Program-made: the position numbers and the translations under genes
Part shown: positions 33,278 to 42,000 of the stretch, piece after piece
Position numbering within the stretch: the stretch's first letter is position 1
Layout: the number at the start of each line of letters is the position of its first letter
Source of the DNA: Phenylobacterium sp.
Lineage (GTDB): Bacteria > Pseudomonadota > Alphaproteobacteria > Caulobacterales > Caulobacteraceae
Assembly: GCF_004297125.1 (NCBI RefSeq)
Contig: NZ_SCVD01000028.1
Location: 1 to 64,000, forward strand
DNA: 64,000 bases
Reading direction: 5' to 3'
Notes under the pieces: generated by a model
Databases searched by the model: none
What the model was told of the DNA's origin: nothing
What the model saw: the letters and a program-made list of their open reading frames with translations, nothing else

Positions 33278-35809
33278 CTAGGTAGCGGTACGGAGCCGCA
33301 GGCGGCCGGCCGCGGCGACGGCCAGCCCCGCCGCCATCCCAAGGCCGGCGGACGTCCCGCTGATCGCGAGAGATGGCTGGTTGAAGCCGAAAAGGCCCGC
33401 CAGAGGAGGGACCGCCAGGGCGGCCGTGACGCCCGCGGCCGCGAGACCGGCGATGGCGGCGAAGGCCATCCGTTGATGCGCCTCGCCCCGGGGTCCGGCG
33501 CCGGCGAGCACAGCGGCCGCGCCCAGATTGGCGGCCACGACGAAGACGAACGCCGCCGCGCGGGCCGCGGAAGCGTCCTGACCGCTCCGCAGGAGGGCGA
33601 GGTAGAGGCCGAAGCCGCCGGCCAGCAGGACCAGTCCTTGAGCGATGGCTCCCGTCAGTCGCGCCGGCGTGAGCAGCGAGGCGGCGGCCGTCCGCGGCGG
33701 GCGACGCATGGCGTCAGGGGCCGCGGATCGACCTTCGAACACCAGGGCGCACATGGGATCGATCACCAGCTCCAGCAGCACCACCTGCATGGGGAAGAGC
33801 ACCGGCGGGACGCCGAGGAGCGGCGGCAGCAACGCCAGCCCGGCCATCGGAATATGCACCACCACCAAATAGGCGAGCGCCGCCTTCAGGTTGGCGAAGA
33901 TGCGCCGGCCCTCGGCGATCCCGGAGACGACTGAGGCGAACCGATCGTCGAGCAGGATCAGGTCCGACGCCTCACGGGCCACGTCGACGCCGCGCCCCCC
34001 CATGGCGACGCCGACGTCCGCCGCTTCCAGGGCGGGCGCGTCGTTCACGCCGTCGCCGAACATGCCGACCCGTTCGCCGTTGGCTTGCAGTGCGCGGACC
34101 AGGCGAAGCTTCTGGTCGGGGGCGACCCGGGCGAAGACCCTGACCTCCGCCACGGCCTCGCGCAGCTCACTGTCGGCAAGCGTCTGCAAGCGGGCGCCGG
34201 TGAGCACGCCGCCAGAGACGTCGAGCCCGGCGTCGCGGGCGATGGCCAGGGCGGTCTCGGGGAAGTCGCCGGTGATCATCACCACCCTCACCCCGGCCAT
34301 GGCCGCGGCCGCGAGGGCGGGCGGCACGTCCTCCCGCACGGGATCCTCGAAGGCCACCAGGCCGTCGAACCGGAACACTTCTCCGCCCGGATCGCCGCCA
34401 TCGTCCGAGGGGCGCTCGGCCCGGGCGACGCCCAGCACACGTAAGCCCTGTCGCGCGAAGGCGGTCACCGCCGCCTCGGCCGCAGCCCGATCGACGGGGT
34501 CCAGCCGGCAAAGGTCGAACACGGCCTCCGGCGCGCCCTTGGCCGCGTAAAGCACGTCCCCGGCCGGACCGGCCCAGGCCTGGATGAACGCGAGTCGGTC
34601 GGGCCGCAGGGGATAGGACCGCAGCGGCGGGTCGCTGCGGCTGCACGCCGATGCGGCGTGCAGCGCCCGGTCCATGGGATCCACGGGATGAACCGCGGAA
34701 GCCAGCACCGCGGCTTGCAGGATCGCGACGCCCGCGCCGTCGCTTCCGGAGACCTCGCCGCCACCGTCGGCCGCCCACAAGGCCGCGACGCCCATCTGGT
34801 TGCGGGTGAGGGTTCCGGTCTTGTCGACGCACAGCACGCTGATGCCGCCCAGGGCCTCGATGGCCGCCGTGCGCCGCACCAGGACCTGACCCTTGGCCAT
34901 CCGCCCCCCGCCGAGCGCCAGGAAGACGGCCAGGACCATCGGGAATTCCTCGGGGATCAGGGCGATGCCCAGGGTAAGGGCCGCCAGGCCGCCGCCGATC
35001 CAGTCGCCGCGCAGCAGGCCGTAGGCGACCAGGACGGCGGCCGACAGGCCTAGGGCGAACAGGCCCAGCACACCCACCAGGCGGCGTGTCGTCCGCTGCA
35101 GCGGCGTCAGCGGTTCCGCGGCGTCCGCAAGCGCCGCGCCGATCTGGCCCAGCCGGGTGGCGGCGCCGGTGGCGGTCACGCGGGCGACACCGTGTCCCCT
35201 CACCAGCAGGCCGCCGGCAGAAATGCGGGCGTGCTCCGGAGGGTCCGCGCCATCGTCCGCTTCGGTCGAAGGCAGAGGCGTGCGGACTACGGGCGCCGAC
35301 TCGCCGGTCAGGACCGACTCGTCGATGGAGAGGACGTCGCCGGCCACGAGCGCACCGTCGGCCGGCGCGCGCCCCCCCTCGCCCAGCAGCACCAGATCGC
35401 CACGGACCAGGTCCGAGGCGGCGATCCTATGCTCGGAACCATCGCGGATCACCCGCGCGGTCGGCTCGGCCAGGGCCTTGAGGGCCGCGAGCGCGCGCTC
35501 GCTGCGAGCCTCCTGGACGACCACCAGACTGATGGTGGTCACGGCGCCGAAAAGCAGGAAGACGGCCTCGGCGGTGTCGCCCAGCAGGAAGTAGAAGCCC
35601 ACCGCGACCAGCAGCAGCAGAAGCATCGGCTCGCGCAGCACGTCCCGCACGATCTGCGGCAGCCGCCGTCGGCGCGGCTCGTTCATCCGGTTGGGGCCGT
35701 CCTGCGCGAGACGACGCGCCGCTTCGGCCTCCGTCAGGCCCTGCAGTCGGAGGGCGGCCGTGACCCCGGCGGGGGCGGTGGAGTCAGGGGGCATGCGGCC
35801 ATGATCCAT
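33278..35809 (-). CDS. P-type cation-transporting ATPase (P2-like)
   Basis: An 843-aa P-type ATPase. Actuator motif SIDESVLTGES, phosphorylation site DKTGTLTRNQMG with the Asp at residue 329, nucleotide-binding KGAPEAVFDL, and hinge GDGVNDAPALEAADVGVAMG. Ten helices with an N-terminal cation_ATPase_N region. In TM4 the usual PEGLP is PEEFP, a variant found in a bacterial subfamily with uncertain ion specificity. The ion is probably Ca2+, Na+ or another divalent cation and cannot be settled. Start 35809 has no good SD; ATG 35794 is an alternative and would fit the promoter box better. Part of the stress island. Confidence 0.9.
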   Translation of the reverse strand: MDHGRMPPDSTAPAGVTAALRLQGLTEAEAARRLAQDGPNRMNEPRRRRLPQIVRDVLREPMLLLLLVAVGFYFLLGDTAEAVFLLFGAVTTISLVVVQEARSERALAALKALAEPTARVIRDGSEHRIAASDLVRGDLVLLGEGGRAPADGALVAGDVLSIDESVLTGESAPVVRTPLPSTEADDGADPPEHARISAGGLLVRGHGVARVTATGAATRLGQIGAALADAAEPLTPLQRTTRRLVGVLGLFALGLSAAVLVAYGLLRGDWIGGGLAALTLGIALIPEEFPMVLAVFLALGGGRMAKGQVLVRRTAAIEALGGISVLCVDKTGTLTRNQMGVAALWAADGGGEVSGSDGAGVAILQAAVLASAVHPVDPMDRALHAASACSRSDPPLRSYPLRPDRLAFIQAWAGPAGDVLYAAKGAPEAVFDLCRLDPVDRAAAEAAVTAFARQGLRVLGVARAERPSDDGGDPGGEVFRFDGLVAFEDPVREDVPPALAAAAMAGVRVVMITGDFPETALAIARDAGLDVSGGVLTGARLQTLADSELREAVAEVRVFARVAPDQKLRLVRALQANGERVGMFGDGVNDAPALEAADVGVAMGGRGVDVAREASDLILLDDRFASVVSGIAEGRRIFANLKAALAYLVVVHIPMAGLALLPPLLGVPPVLFPMQVVLLELVIDPMCALVFEGRSAAPDAMRRPPRTAAASLLTPARLTGAIAQGLVLLAGGFGLYLALLRSGQDASAARAAAFVFVVAANLGAAAVLAGAGPRGEAHQRMAFAAIAGLAAAGVTAALAVPPLAGLFGFNQPSLAISGTSAGLGMAAGLAVAAAGRLRLRTAT

Positions 35810-35827
35810 GCGGCGGGCGCCGGCGCC

Positions 35828-35841
35828 TTGATCCCGATCAC
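35828..35841. promoter_or_regulatory. FNR/FixK-type box before the P-type ATPase
   Basis: TTGATCCCGATCAC: TTGAT-N4-ATCAC, a near-palindrome one base short of TTGAT-N4-ATCAA. It lies 33 bases before ATG 35794 (18 before 35809), which argues for the later start if it is a class II site. Confidence 0.5.
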
Positions 35842-35950
35842 CCTGGCCGCCGGCTCGATCGGCATCAAGGCCCCTCGTGGCCCACGTCGAGGTCGTGGCT
35901 ACCGGCCTGCGCCGGGTGTAGACTCACCACTTCAGGACGAGGAGGCCGTG

Positions 35951-36127
35951 ATGAGCTATGTCGCGTCCGAGAATATCCGTCGGTTCCGCGTCATGCTCGA
36001 AGCGCCGCTGTCGCCCGAGAGGCGCAGGACGATCGAGGCCCTCTTGGCGGCCGAACTCGCGGCGGTCGAGCAGGAGCAGCGCGAAACGCCCGCGGACCCG
36101 CCATACGTGCGCAAGGCCGAGCCCTGA
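35951..36127 (+). CDS. Small conserved protein, 58 aa, paralogue of 51648
   Basis: Short gene with GAGGAGG upstream of ATG 35951. The protein, of pattern NIRRFRVMLEAPLSPERRRTIEALL...ELAAVEQE, is two short charged helices. It matches in layout the protein at 51648 (SDFVxRKNIERFELMLASGTLS..LLGSEVEAL), so a small family occurs twice in this island. Similar about 60-aa proteins accompany regulators in other alphaproteobacteria; no function is established. Located 92 bases before the BON-domain gene. Confidence 0.7.
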   Translation: MSYVASENIRRFRVMLEAPLSPERRRTIEALLAAELAAVEQEQRETPADPPYVRKAEP

Positions 36128-36142
36128 CGAAGGCGCGGATCG

Positions 36143-36156
36143 TTGATCTGGCGCAA
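36143..36156. promoter_or_regulatory. FNR/FixK-type box, one mismatch, before the BON gene
   Basis: TTGATCTGGCGCAA, one base away from TTGA-N6-TCAA, 63 bases before ATG 36220. Confidence 0.4.
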
Positions 36157-36219
36157 GGCCTCGGCCGCCCGGCCGCGCACCATCCTCGCGGCCACAAGGC
36201 CCCAGCTGAGGTTCAGATC

Positions 36220-36867
36220 ATGGAAGACAGGCTCCTGAAGAAGCTCGTCGATGACGAGCTGCAGTATCAGCCCAGCGTGGACGCCGCCGACATCGGCGTC
36301 AGGGTCGAGAACGGCATCGTCCATCTCGACGGCAATGTGTCGACCTTCGCCCAGAAGGCGGCCGTGGAAAATGCGGTGAAGCGCGTCAGAGGCGTACGGG
36401 GCTACGTTGAGGACCTCGTTGTCCGCCCGCATGGCGACACCTACAGCGACGACGCGATCGCGGCCCGGGTGGCGAACCTGCTCGAATGGGACGTCACTCT
36501 CCCCAGGGACGTCATCAAGGTGCAGGTCGAGGGCGGAACGGTCACGCTCAGCGGCGAGGTCCCGTGGGCCTATCAGCGGACCAGCGCCGAGACCGGCGTC
36601 CGTCGCCTCGCGGGCGTGCGGGCCCTGATCAACCTGATCACCATCAAACCCCGCGTCGAAGCGGTCGATATCAAGCGCCGGATCGAGGAGGCGTTGGAGC
36701 GGCAGGCCGAAGTCGAGTCCGACCGCATCACGGTGACGGTGGACGGCGGCAAGGTGCGGCTCGACGGCAAGGTCCGCGCCTGGTTCGAGCGCGACATCAT
36801 CGAACGGGCCGCCTGGTCGGCCGCTGGCGTCCTGGCGGTCGACGACCGTGTGACGGTCAGTCTCTAG
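36220..36867 (+). CDS. BON-domain protein with three BON repeats
   Basis: A 215-aa protein consisting of three BON repeats (residues about 1-70, 75-140, 145-215), each with GIVxLxGxVxxxxQK or its variant and ending in VxxVxxxVxVxP. No signal peptide is seen, so it is probably cytoplasmic or peripherally membrane-bound, unlike OsmY. It is very similar to the protein at 54531 (same length, same DELxxxPSxDAADIGVxVENGIV start). BON domains bind phospholipids; the family rises under osmotic or low-oxygen stress. The ribosome site is weak. A one-mismatch FNR box lies 63 bases upstream. Confidence 0.88.
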   Translation: MEDRLLKKLVDDELQYQPSVDAADIGVRVENGIVHLDGNVSTFAQKAAVENAVKRVRGVRGYVEDLVVRPHGDTYSDDAIAARVANLLEWDVTLPRDVIKVQVEGGTVTLSGEVPWAYQRTSAETGVRRLAGVRALINLITIKPRVEAVDIKRRIEEALERQAEVESDRITVTVDGGKVRLDGKVRAWFERDIIERAAWSAAGVLAVDDRVTVSL

Positions 36868-36897
36868 GTGTGTCGGTCGCCGGCGCGCGTTCCAGCG

Positions 36898-37890
36898 CTA
36901 GGGCGCGAGAACCGCCGCGCCGGCGAAGGCGCCGCGACGAAGGTCGTCCAGGGCCGCGTTGGCCTCGTCCAGCCGGTAGGCCCTGACATGCGCCCGCACC
37001 CGCGCGGCCGCCGCCATCGGCAGGTAGTCCCGGGCGTCCTGGCGGGTGAGGTTGGCGACCGACAGCAGGCGGCGTTCGCCCCAGAGCAGATCGTAGGGAA
37101 AGCTCGGGATGTCGCTCATGTGGATGCCGCCGCACACCACCGTCCCGCCCTTGCGGACCGCCGCCAGGGCCAAGGGCACGAGATCCCCCACCGGGGCAAA
37201 GAGGATCGCCGCGTCCAGGGGCTCGGGCGGCGGTTCGCCGGACCCGCCGGTCCAGACGCAGCCCAGTTGGCGTGCGAGCGCCTGGGCCGCCTCGTCCCCC
37301 TCGCGCGTGAAAGCATAGACGGTCTGGCCTTGATGGATGGCGAGCTGCGCCAGCAGGTGCGCCGCGGCCCCGAAGCCATACAACCCCAGCCGCTCGACCT
37401 TCCGCTCCGCACACGCCATCCGCCAGGCGCGAAAGCCGATGAGCCCTGCGCACAGCAATGGCGCGGTCTCCAGGTCGGAGAGTCCCTCCGGCAAGGCGAA
37501 GGTGAAATCGGCCCGGGCGATCACCGTGTCGGCGTAGCCGCCGTCACGGGTCCAACCGGTGAAGGTGGGGTTGTCGCAGAGGTTCTCCTGGCCCTCCCGG
37601 CAGTAGCGGCAGACGCCGCAGGTCCCGCCCAGCCAGGGTACGCCGCGCCGCTCGCCGATCGCCACGCCCGTCACTCCCCCTCCGAGAGCATCGACGACGC
37701 CGACGATCTCATGGCCGGGGACCACCGGTGCGCCGCGGTCCCCCAGGTCTCCGTCCACCACGTGCAGGTCGGTCCGGCAGACGCCGCAGGCCCGCACCCG
37801 CAGCCGAAGCTCGCCGGGGCCAGGTTCAGGGTCGGCGCACGCTTCGGCGACGAGAGCCGTCCTAGGCGTCTTCAGGACCATGCGCAGCAT
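36898..37890 (-). CDS. Zinc-dependent alcohol dehydrogenase (MDR family)
   Basis: A 330-aa dehydrogenase. Catalytic zinc region: GVCRTDLHVVDGDLG, GHEIVGVVDALGGGV; structural zinc cysteines in CGVCRYCREGQENLCDNPTFTGWTRDGGYAD (four Cys). Cofactor domain: LGLYGFGAAAHLLAQLA instead of strict GxGxxG, so NAD(P) binding is inferred by position. The wording fits the AdhA-like subfamily acting on alcohols and aldehydes in fermentative or low-oxygen conditions. GGAGGTCG precedes the ATG. It sits 31 bases after a small membrane protein gene; the three genes 38610 to 36898 form one unit under the 38694 box. Confidence 0.9.
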   Translation of the reverse strand: MLRMVLKTPRTALVAEACADPEPGPGELRLRVRACGVCRTDLHVVDGDLGDRGAPVVPGHEIVGVVDALGGGVTGVAIGERRGVPWLGGTCGVCRYCREGQENLCDNPTFTGWTRDGGYADTVIARADFTFALPEGLSDLETAPLLCAGLIGFRAWRMACAERKVERLGLYGFGAAAHLLAQLAIHQGQTVYAFTREGDEAAQALARQLGCVWTGGSGEPPPEPLDAAILFAPVGDLVPLALAAVRKGGTVVCGGIHMSDIPSFPYDLLWGERRLLSVANLTRQDARDYLPMAAAARVRAHVRAYRLDEANAALDDLRRGAFAGAAVLAP

Positions 37891-37921
37891 TGGGCGACCT
37901 CCGGGCAGAGGGTGAAACGCG

Positions 37922-38155
37922 TCAGCGCCTCCGGCGGTTGGATCGCCACAGCAACCAGCCCCCCGCCAACACCATCGTCTGGGCGACCGCCGACAGCAGC
38001 AGGCTGAGGGACAGGCCCAGTCGGAGCGACCACGCCTGGGCCGTCGCGGAGTCGCCGTAGGTGACCACGATCAACGCGGCCATGCCGGCGAGTCCCGCCA
38101 CGAGGAGCAGGAGGCCGAAGAGCACCTGGGCGAGGGTCGATCCGCGAGCCGCCAT
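37922..38155 (-). CDS. Small membrane protein, 77 aa, two helices
   Basis: Protein of 77 residues with two strongly hydrophobic segments (about 8-30, and 45-67) and a basic tail (RSNRRRR). No recognised domain. The start ATG 38155 is two bases after the DUF3775 stop, so translation is coupled. Possibly an inner-membrane component of the stress unit; function unknown. Confidence 0.7.
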   Translation of the reverse strand: MAARGSTLAQVLFGLLLLVAGLAGMAALIVVTYGDSATAQAWSLRLGLSLSLLLSAVAQTMVLAGGWLLWRSNRRRR

Positions 38156-38157
38156 GG

Positions 38158-38610
38158 TCAGGCCGTGAGCAGTTCGTCGCGCGCCGCGACAAACCCGCTG
38201 TTGAGGTAGTCCCCCAGGGAATGCCCGAACAGCGACAGGCCCTCCTCGAGGTCGTCGCTCGCCAGCGGCGAGCCGAGCAGGCGGTCCAGCGCGTGCGACG
38301 GATCGATCCCGCGCGCGGCCTCGCGCGCCTCGGCCCATTGGCTGAAGTCGTAGTCGCCCCGGCCCAGCCAGATCAAGGCGACGAGATCCATGCGTTCGTC
38401 CTCGTTCAAGGGTCCGATCGCGGAAACCAGCTCCTCGACGACGGCGTCGTCGCCCTGGAACTGCAGCACGTCGACGGCGCGATCGTCCGCGGCGTTGGAG
38501 CCTTCGTCCGGATCCACCGGCTCGACCTTGGCGTGAAACTCACGCGCCTTCAGGACGATGAAGAAGGCGGTCTCCGGACTTAGCACCAGGACAGGATCTC
38601 GAACGGCCAC
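38158..38610 (-). CDS. DUF3775 protein
   Basis: A 150-aa protein of a conserved family with unknown function. GTG 38610 follows GGAGG. The family region begins LSPETAFFIVLKAREFHAKVEPVDPDEGSN and continues ELVSAIGPLNEDERMDLVALIWLGRGDYD. Frequently found next to stress genes in alphaproteobacteria. It opens a three-gene unit (this, a membrane protein and an alcohol dehydrogenase) and has the FNR/FixK box at 38694, 83 bases upstream. Acidic, likely cytoplasmic. Confidence 0.85.
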   Translation of the reverse strand: MAVRDPVLVLSPETAFFIVLKAREFHAKVEPVDPDEGSNAADDRAVDVLQFQGDDAVVEELVSAIGPLNEDERMDLVALIWLGRGDYDFSQWAEAREAARGIDPSHALDRLLGSPLASDDLEEGLSLFGHSLGDYLNSGFVAARDELLTA

Positions 38611-38693
38611 GCAGCTTCCTCCGCACGCCAGCGCGCCACGACGCGCGGGCACAGGTTGCAGCCGCAGGTTTGGCTGGAACCGCGAGAGCCGCC

Positions 38694-38707
38694 TTGACCC
38701 GTGTCAA
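38694..38707. promoter_or_regulatory. FNR/FixK-type box TTGACCCGTGTCAA
   Basis: Exact TTGA-N6-TCAA, 83 bases upstream of the DUF3775 start. Flanked by GC-rich sequence. Confidence 0.7.
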
Positions 38708-38730
38708 GAGTCTCGGCGGCGTCCGAATCC

Positions 38731-38964
38731 TCAGCTGAAGGGCAGGAACCGCGACCGCCGGCGACCGATCGAGCGGGGCTCCGCGGGACGCTCCTCCACC
38801 ACCACCTCGACAGGTTCGCCGCACCGGCGCAGGGCGTCGGCGAAGCCGTTGGCGTGGCGCACGGCCAGGATCTTGGAACGGAAGGGCGTCATCATCCCCT
38901 CCCCCATGCGCACAGCCCAGCCGTAGGGCTCCTTCACGACCCGGAAGCTGATTGTCTGGTCCAT
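38731..38964 (-). CDS. Small protein, DUF2188-like
   Basis: A 77-aa protein. Conserved core: ISFRVVKEPYGWAVRMGEGMMTPF, then SKILAVRHANGFADALRRCGEPVEVVVEE, the layout of DUF2188-type short alpha/beta proteins (V..G.W.V......T....A...A..L.....V.V). The basic tail (RRRSRFLPFS) is unusual. I start at ATG 38964 because the conserved text starts there; a longer frame with ATG 39075 lies inside a promoter region. The box at 39062 lies 97 bases before it. Cytoplasmic, function unknown. Confidence 0.7.
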   Translation of the reverse strand: MDQTISFRVVKEPYGWAVRMGEGMMTPFRSKILAVRHANGFADALRRCGEPVEVVVEERPAEPRSIGRRRSRFLPFS

Positions 38965-39061
38965 CGTCCCTGATCCGTCCGGCGCTCTCGCCATCCCGAC
39001 CCTCGTCGAGCGGAGATCGGCAAGCATTGTAGCACTTTGGCCAAGCGAGGGGCGGTCGGCA

Positions 39062-39075
39062 TTGATCGGGGTCAA
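39062..39075. promoter_or_regulatory. FNR/FixK-type box TTGATCGGGGTCAA
   Basis: Exact TTGA-N6-TCAA, between the 3' end of the cyclic glucan synthase and the DUF2188-like gene; only the latter reads away from it (97 bases). Confidence 0.7.
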
Positions 39076-39091
39076 GTCCCCTGAACGCGCG

Positions 39092-42000
39092 TCACGGCCC
39101 GACGGCCTGCGGGTCTGGCGCGGCCGGTTCTCCGAGCCGGACCGTCATCCGGTGGGCCTGGCCATCGTCCTTCAGGCGCAGATGCAGAGGCGCCGCCGCC
39201 AGGGGCTCGCCGTCGAGCTCTGCGGACTGGACGCCGTGGGCCACGCCGGCGGGGTTCCGCACCTCGATGGCGTAGACGCTCGCGCCGTGACGGAGACGCA
39301 CGCTGAAGCCGGGCCAGTCCTTGGGGATGCAGGGATCGACGACCAGGACGTCGCCCTCGCGGCGGAGGCCGAGGATGCTTTCGATCCCTGCGCGTTGCAT
39401 CCAGGCCGCCGAGCCCGTGTACCAGGTCCAACCCCCGCGGCCGACATGGCCCGGCGCCGCATAGACGTCGGCGGCCATCACGTAGGGCTCGACCTTGTAG
39501 CGGTGGACGGCGGTCCGGTCGCGGGTGTGGTTGATCGGATTGAGCATCGCGAACAGGGCGCCGGCCCTGTCGCCCTCGCCCAGGGCTGCGAGCGCCATCA
39601 CGGCCCAGGCCGCCGCATGGGTGTACTGCCCGCCGTTCTCGCGCAGCCCCGGCGGGTAGGCCTTGATGTAGCCGGGGTCGAGCGGCGTTCGGTCGAAGGC
39701 CGGCGTGAACAAGAGCGCGAGCTTCTCGTCCTCCAGGATCAGGTCGCGCTCGACGGCCGCCATGGCCATGGCGGCCCGCTCGGGCGCGGCGACCCCGGAA
39801 AGCACCGCCCAGGACTGGGCGATGGAGTCGATCCGGCACTCGTCGCTGGCCGCCGAGCCGAGCGGCGCGCCGTCATCGAACCAGCCCCGCCGGTACCACT
39901 CGCCGTCCCAGGCGTGCCGTTCGAGGGCAGCGGCCAGAGCTTCGGCGTGCGCCTGCCAGGATCGAGCCCTCGCGTGGTCGCCGCGCGCATGTGCGAGGGG
40001 AATGAAGGCCGACAGCGCCGAATGCAGCAACCAGCCCAGCCAGACGCTCTCGCCCAGCCCTCTTTCGCCGACGCGGTTCATGCCGTCGTTCCAGTCGCCG
40101 CCGCCGATCAGCGGGAGACTGTGTCCGCCGAGATCAAGGCTGTGGTCGAGGGCGCGGGCGCAATGTTCGTAGAGGCTCGCGGTCTCCTTCGCCACGACAG
40201 GCTGGAAGAAGCGTTCCGCCTCGCCCGCCTCCAGCGGCGCCCCCTCGAGGAAGGGGACCATCTCGCCCAGCACGCCTTCGTCCCCCGCCGTCGTCACATA
40301 GTGGGCGGCGCCGTAGGCCAGCCAAACCCGATCGTCGGAGATCCGCGTGCGCACCCCCTGGCCCGAGTGCGGCAGCCACCAGTGCTGGACGTCGCCTTCG
40401 ACGAACTGCCGCGCCGCGACCTTGAGCAGATGCTCGCGCATAATGCTCGGTTCGGTCGCCACGAGCGCCATGGAGTCCTGGAGCTGGTCGCGGAAGCCGT
40501 AGGCGCCGCTGGCCTGGTAGAACGCCGAGCGCGCCCAGATCCGACAGGCCAGGGTCTGGTACAGCAGCCAGCCGTTCAGCATGACGTCCATGGACCGGTC
40601 CGGCGTCGTCACCTGCACGGCGCCAAGGATCCGGTCCCAGTGCTTGCGGACCGCGGCAAGGACGGCCTCGAGATCGGCGTTGCGGTAGCGGGCGATGAGG
40701 GCCTGCGCCTCCGCGTCGTCCTTCCCTTCGCCGAGGAGGAAGAGCACCTCGCAGGTCCCCCCCGGCGGCAACTCGATCATGGCTTGCAGGGCCGCGCACG
40801 GATCGAGGCCGGCCCCGAGCGCGCCCGAGAGCGGTCCGCGCGCAACGAGCGCGGCCGGCGCCGCGAGTGCGCCATTGCGGCCGATGAACTCCCGCCGGTC
40901 GCCGGTCCAGCTGGCCTGCCGTCCACCCAGGTCGGCGAAGGCGACCGGCGCGCCGAACGCGGGGTTCCACGTATTCCGGGCCAGGATCGCGCCGGTGACC
41001 GGATCGGCGCTGGTGATCGTGAACGGCGCCACCGCGGCGCGCGACGCGCCCAGCGCCCATTCGACATAGCCGGTCACGGACAGGCGCCGGGCGCGGCCGG
41101 AGGTATTGCGGAGGCGCAGGCGCGACACCTTCACGGGATCGGAGAGCGGAACGAACTGCAGCAGCTCCAGATCGAGACCATGGGAGCTGTGCTCGAACCG
41201 GCTATAGCCACGGCCGTGGCGGGCGACGTAGCTCTCCGTTTCCTGCCGGATCGGCGTGGCCGTGGGGCACCACAGTTCGCCGGTCTCCTCGTCCCGCAGG
41301 AACAACGCCTCGCCCGTCGGGTCGGCGACCGGATCATTGGACCAGGGCGTCAACTGGTGCTCGCGGCTGTTGCGGGCCCAGGTGAAGCCGGCTCCGTCCG
41401 TCGACACCTGGAACCCGAAGCCCGGATTGGCGATCACATTGATCCAGGGCGCGGGCGTGACTTGGCCGGGCGTCAGGACCGTCACGTATTCGCGCCCATC
41501 GTCGGCGAAGCCGCCGAGCCCATTGAAGAACTCCAACTGCGGAGTTGGGGTGACGGACGTCTCGACGGCGACGGGCCGCCGCCTCACTGCGCCCAGGGAC
41601 GGCGCGCCGGCCTCGGAAACGCGGTCGAGCTGTTCGCTCAGGCTTCCCGCCTGCCCCGCCAGCACCACGCGGGCGACGGCGGCGATGAGGTCCCGGGTCT
41701 CGGGCGCGACCAGATCCGCCCTGAGCACCATGGTGCGGCCCGCGGGGCCATGATCGCCATGCGCCTGGCCGGCGCGGACCAGCGCTTCCAACGCCACCTG
41801 CAGATCCTGGACATAGGACGTTCCGCGCTCGTTCAGCAGCACGAGGTCGAATGCGAGGCCCTTGGCCCGCCAGTATTCGCTGGCCTTGACCAGCTGGCGG
41901 GCGAGGCCAAGTTCGTGCGTGTCGGCGATCCGCAGGAGAACGATGGGCAGGTCGCCCGAAATCCCAACCCGCCAAAGGCCCGGCTGCCCGCCGGCGTCCC

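Noticed and set aside
38965..39075. Longer start (ATG 39075) for the DUF2188-like protein
   Set aside because: It would overlap the FNR/FixK box at 39062-39075, and the added residues do not look conserved.
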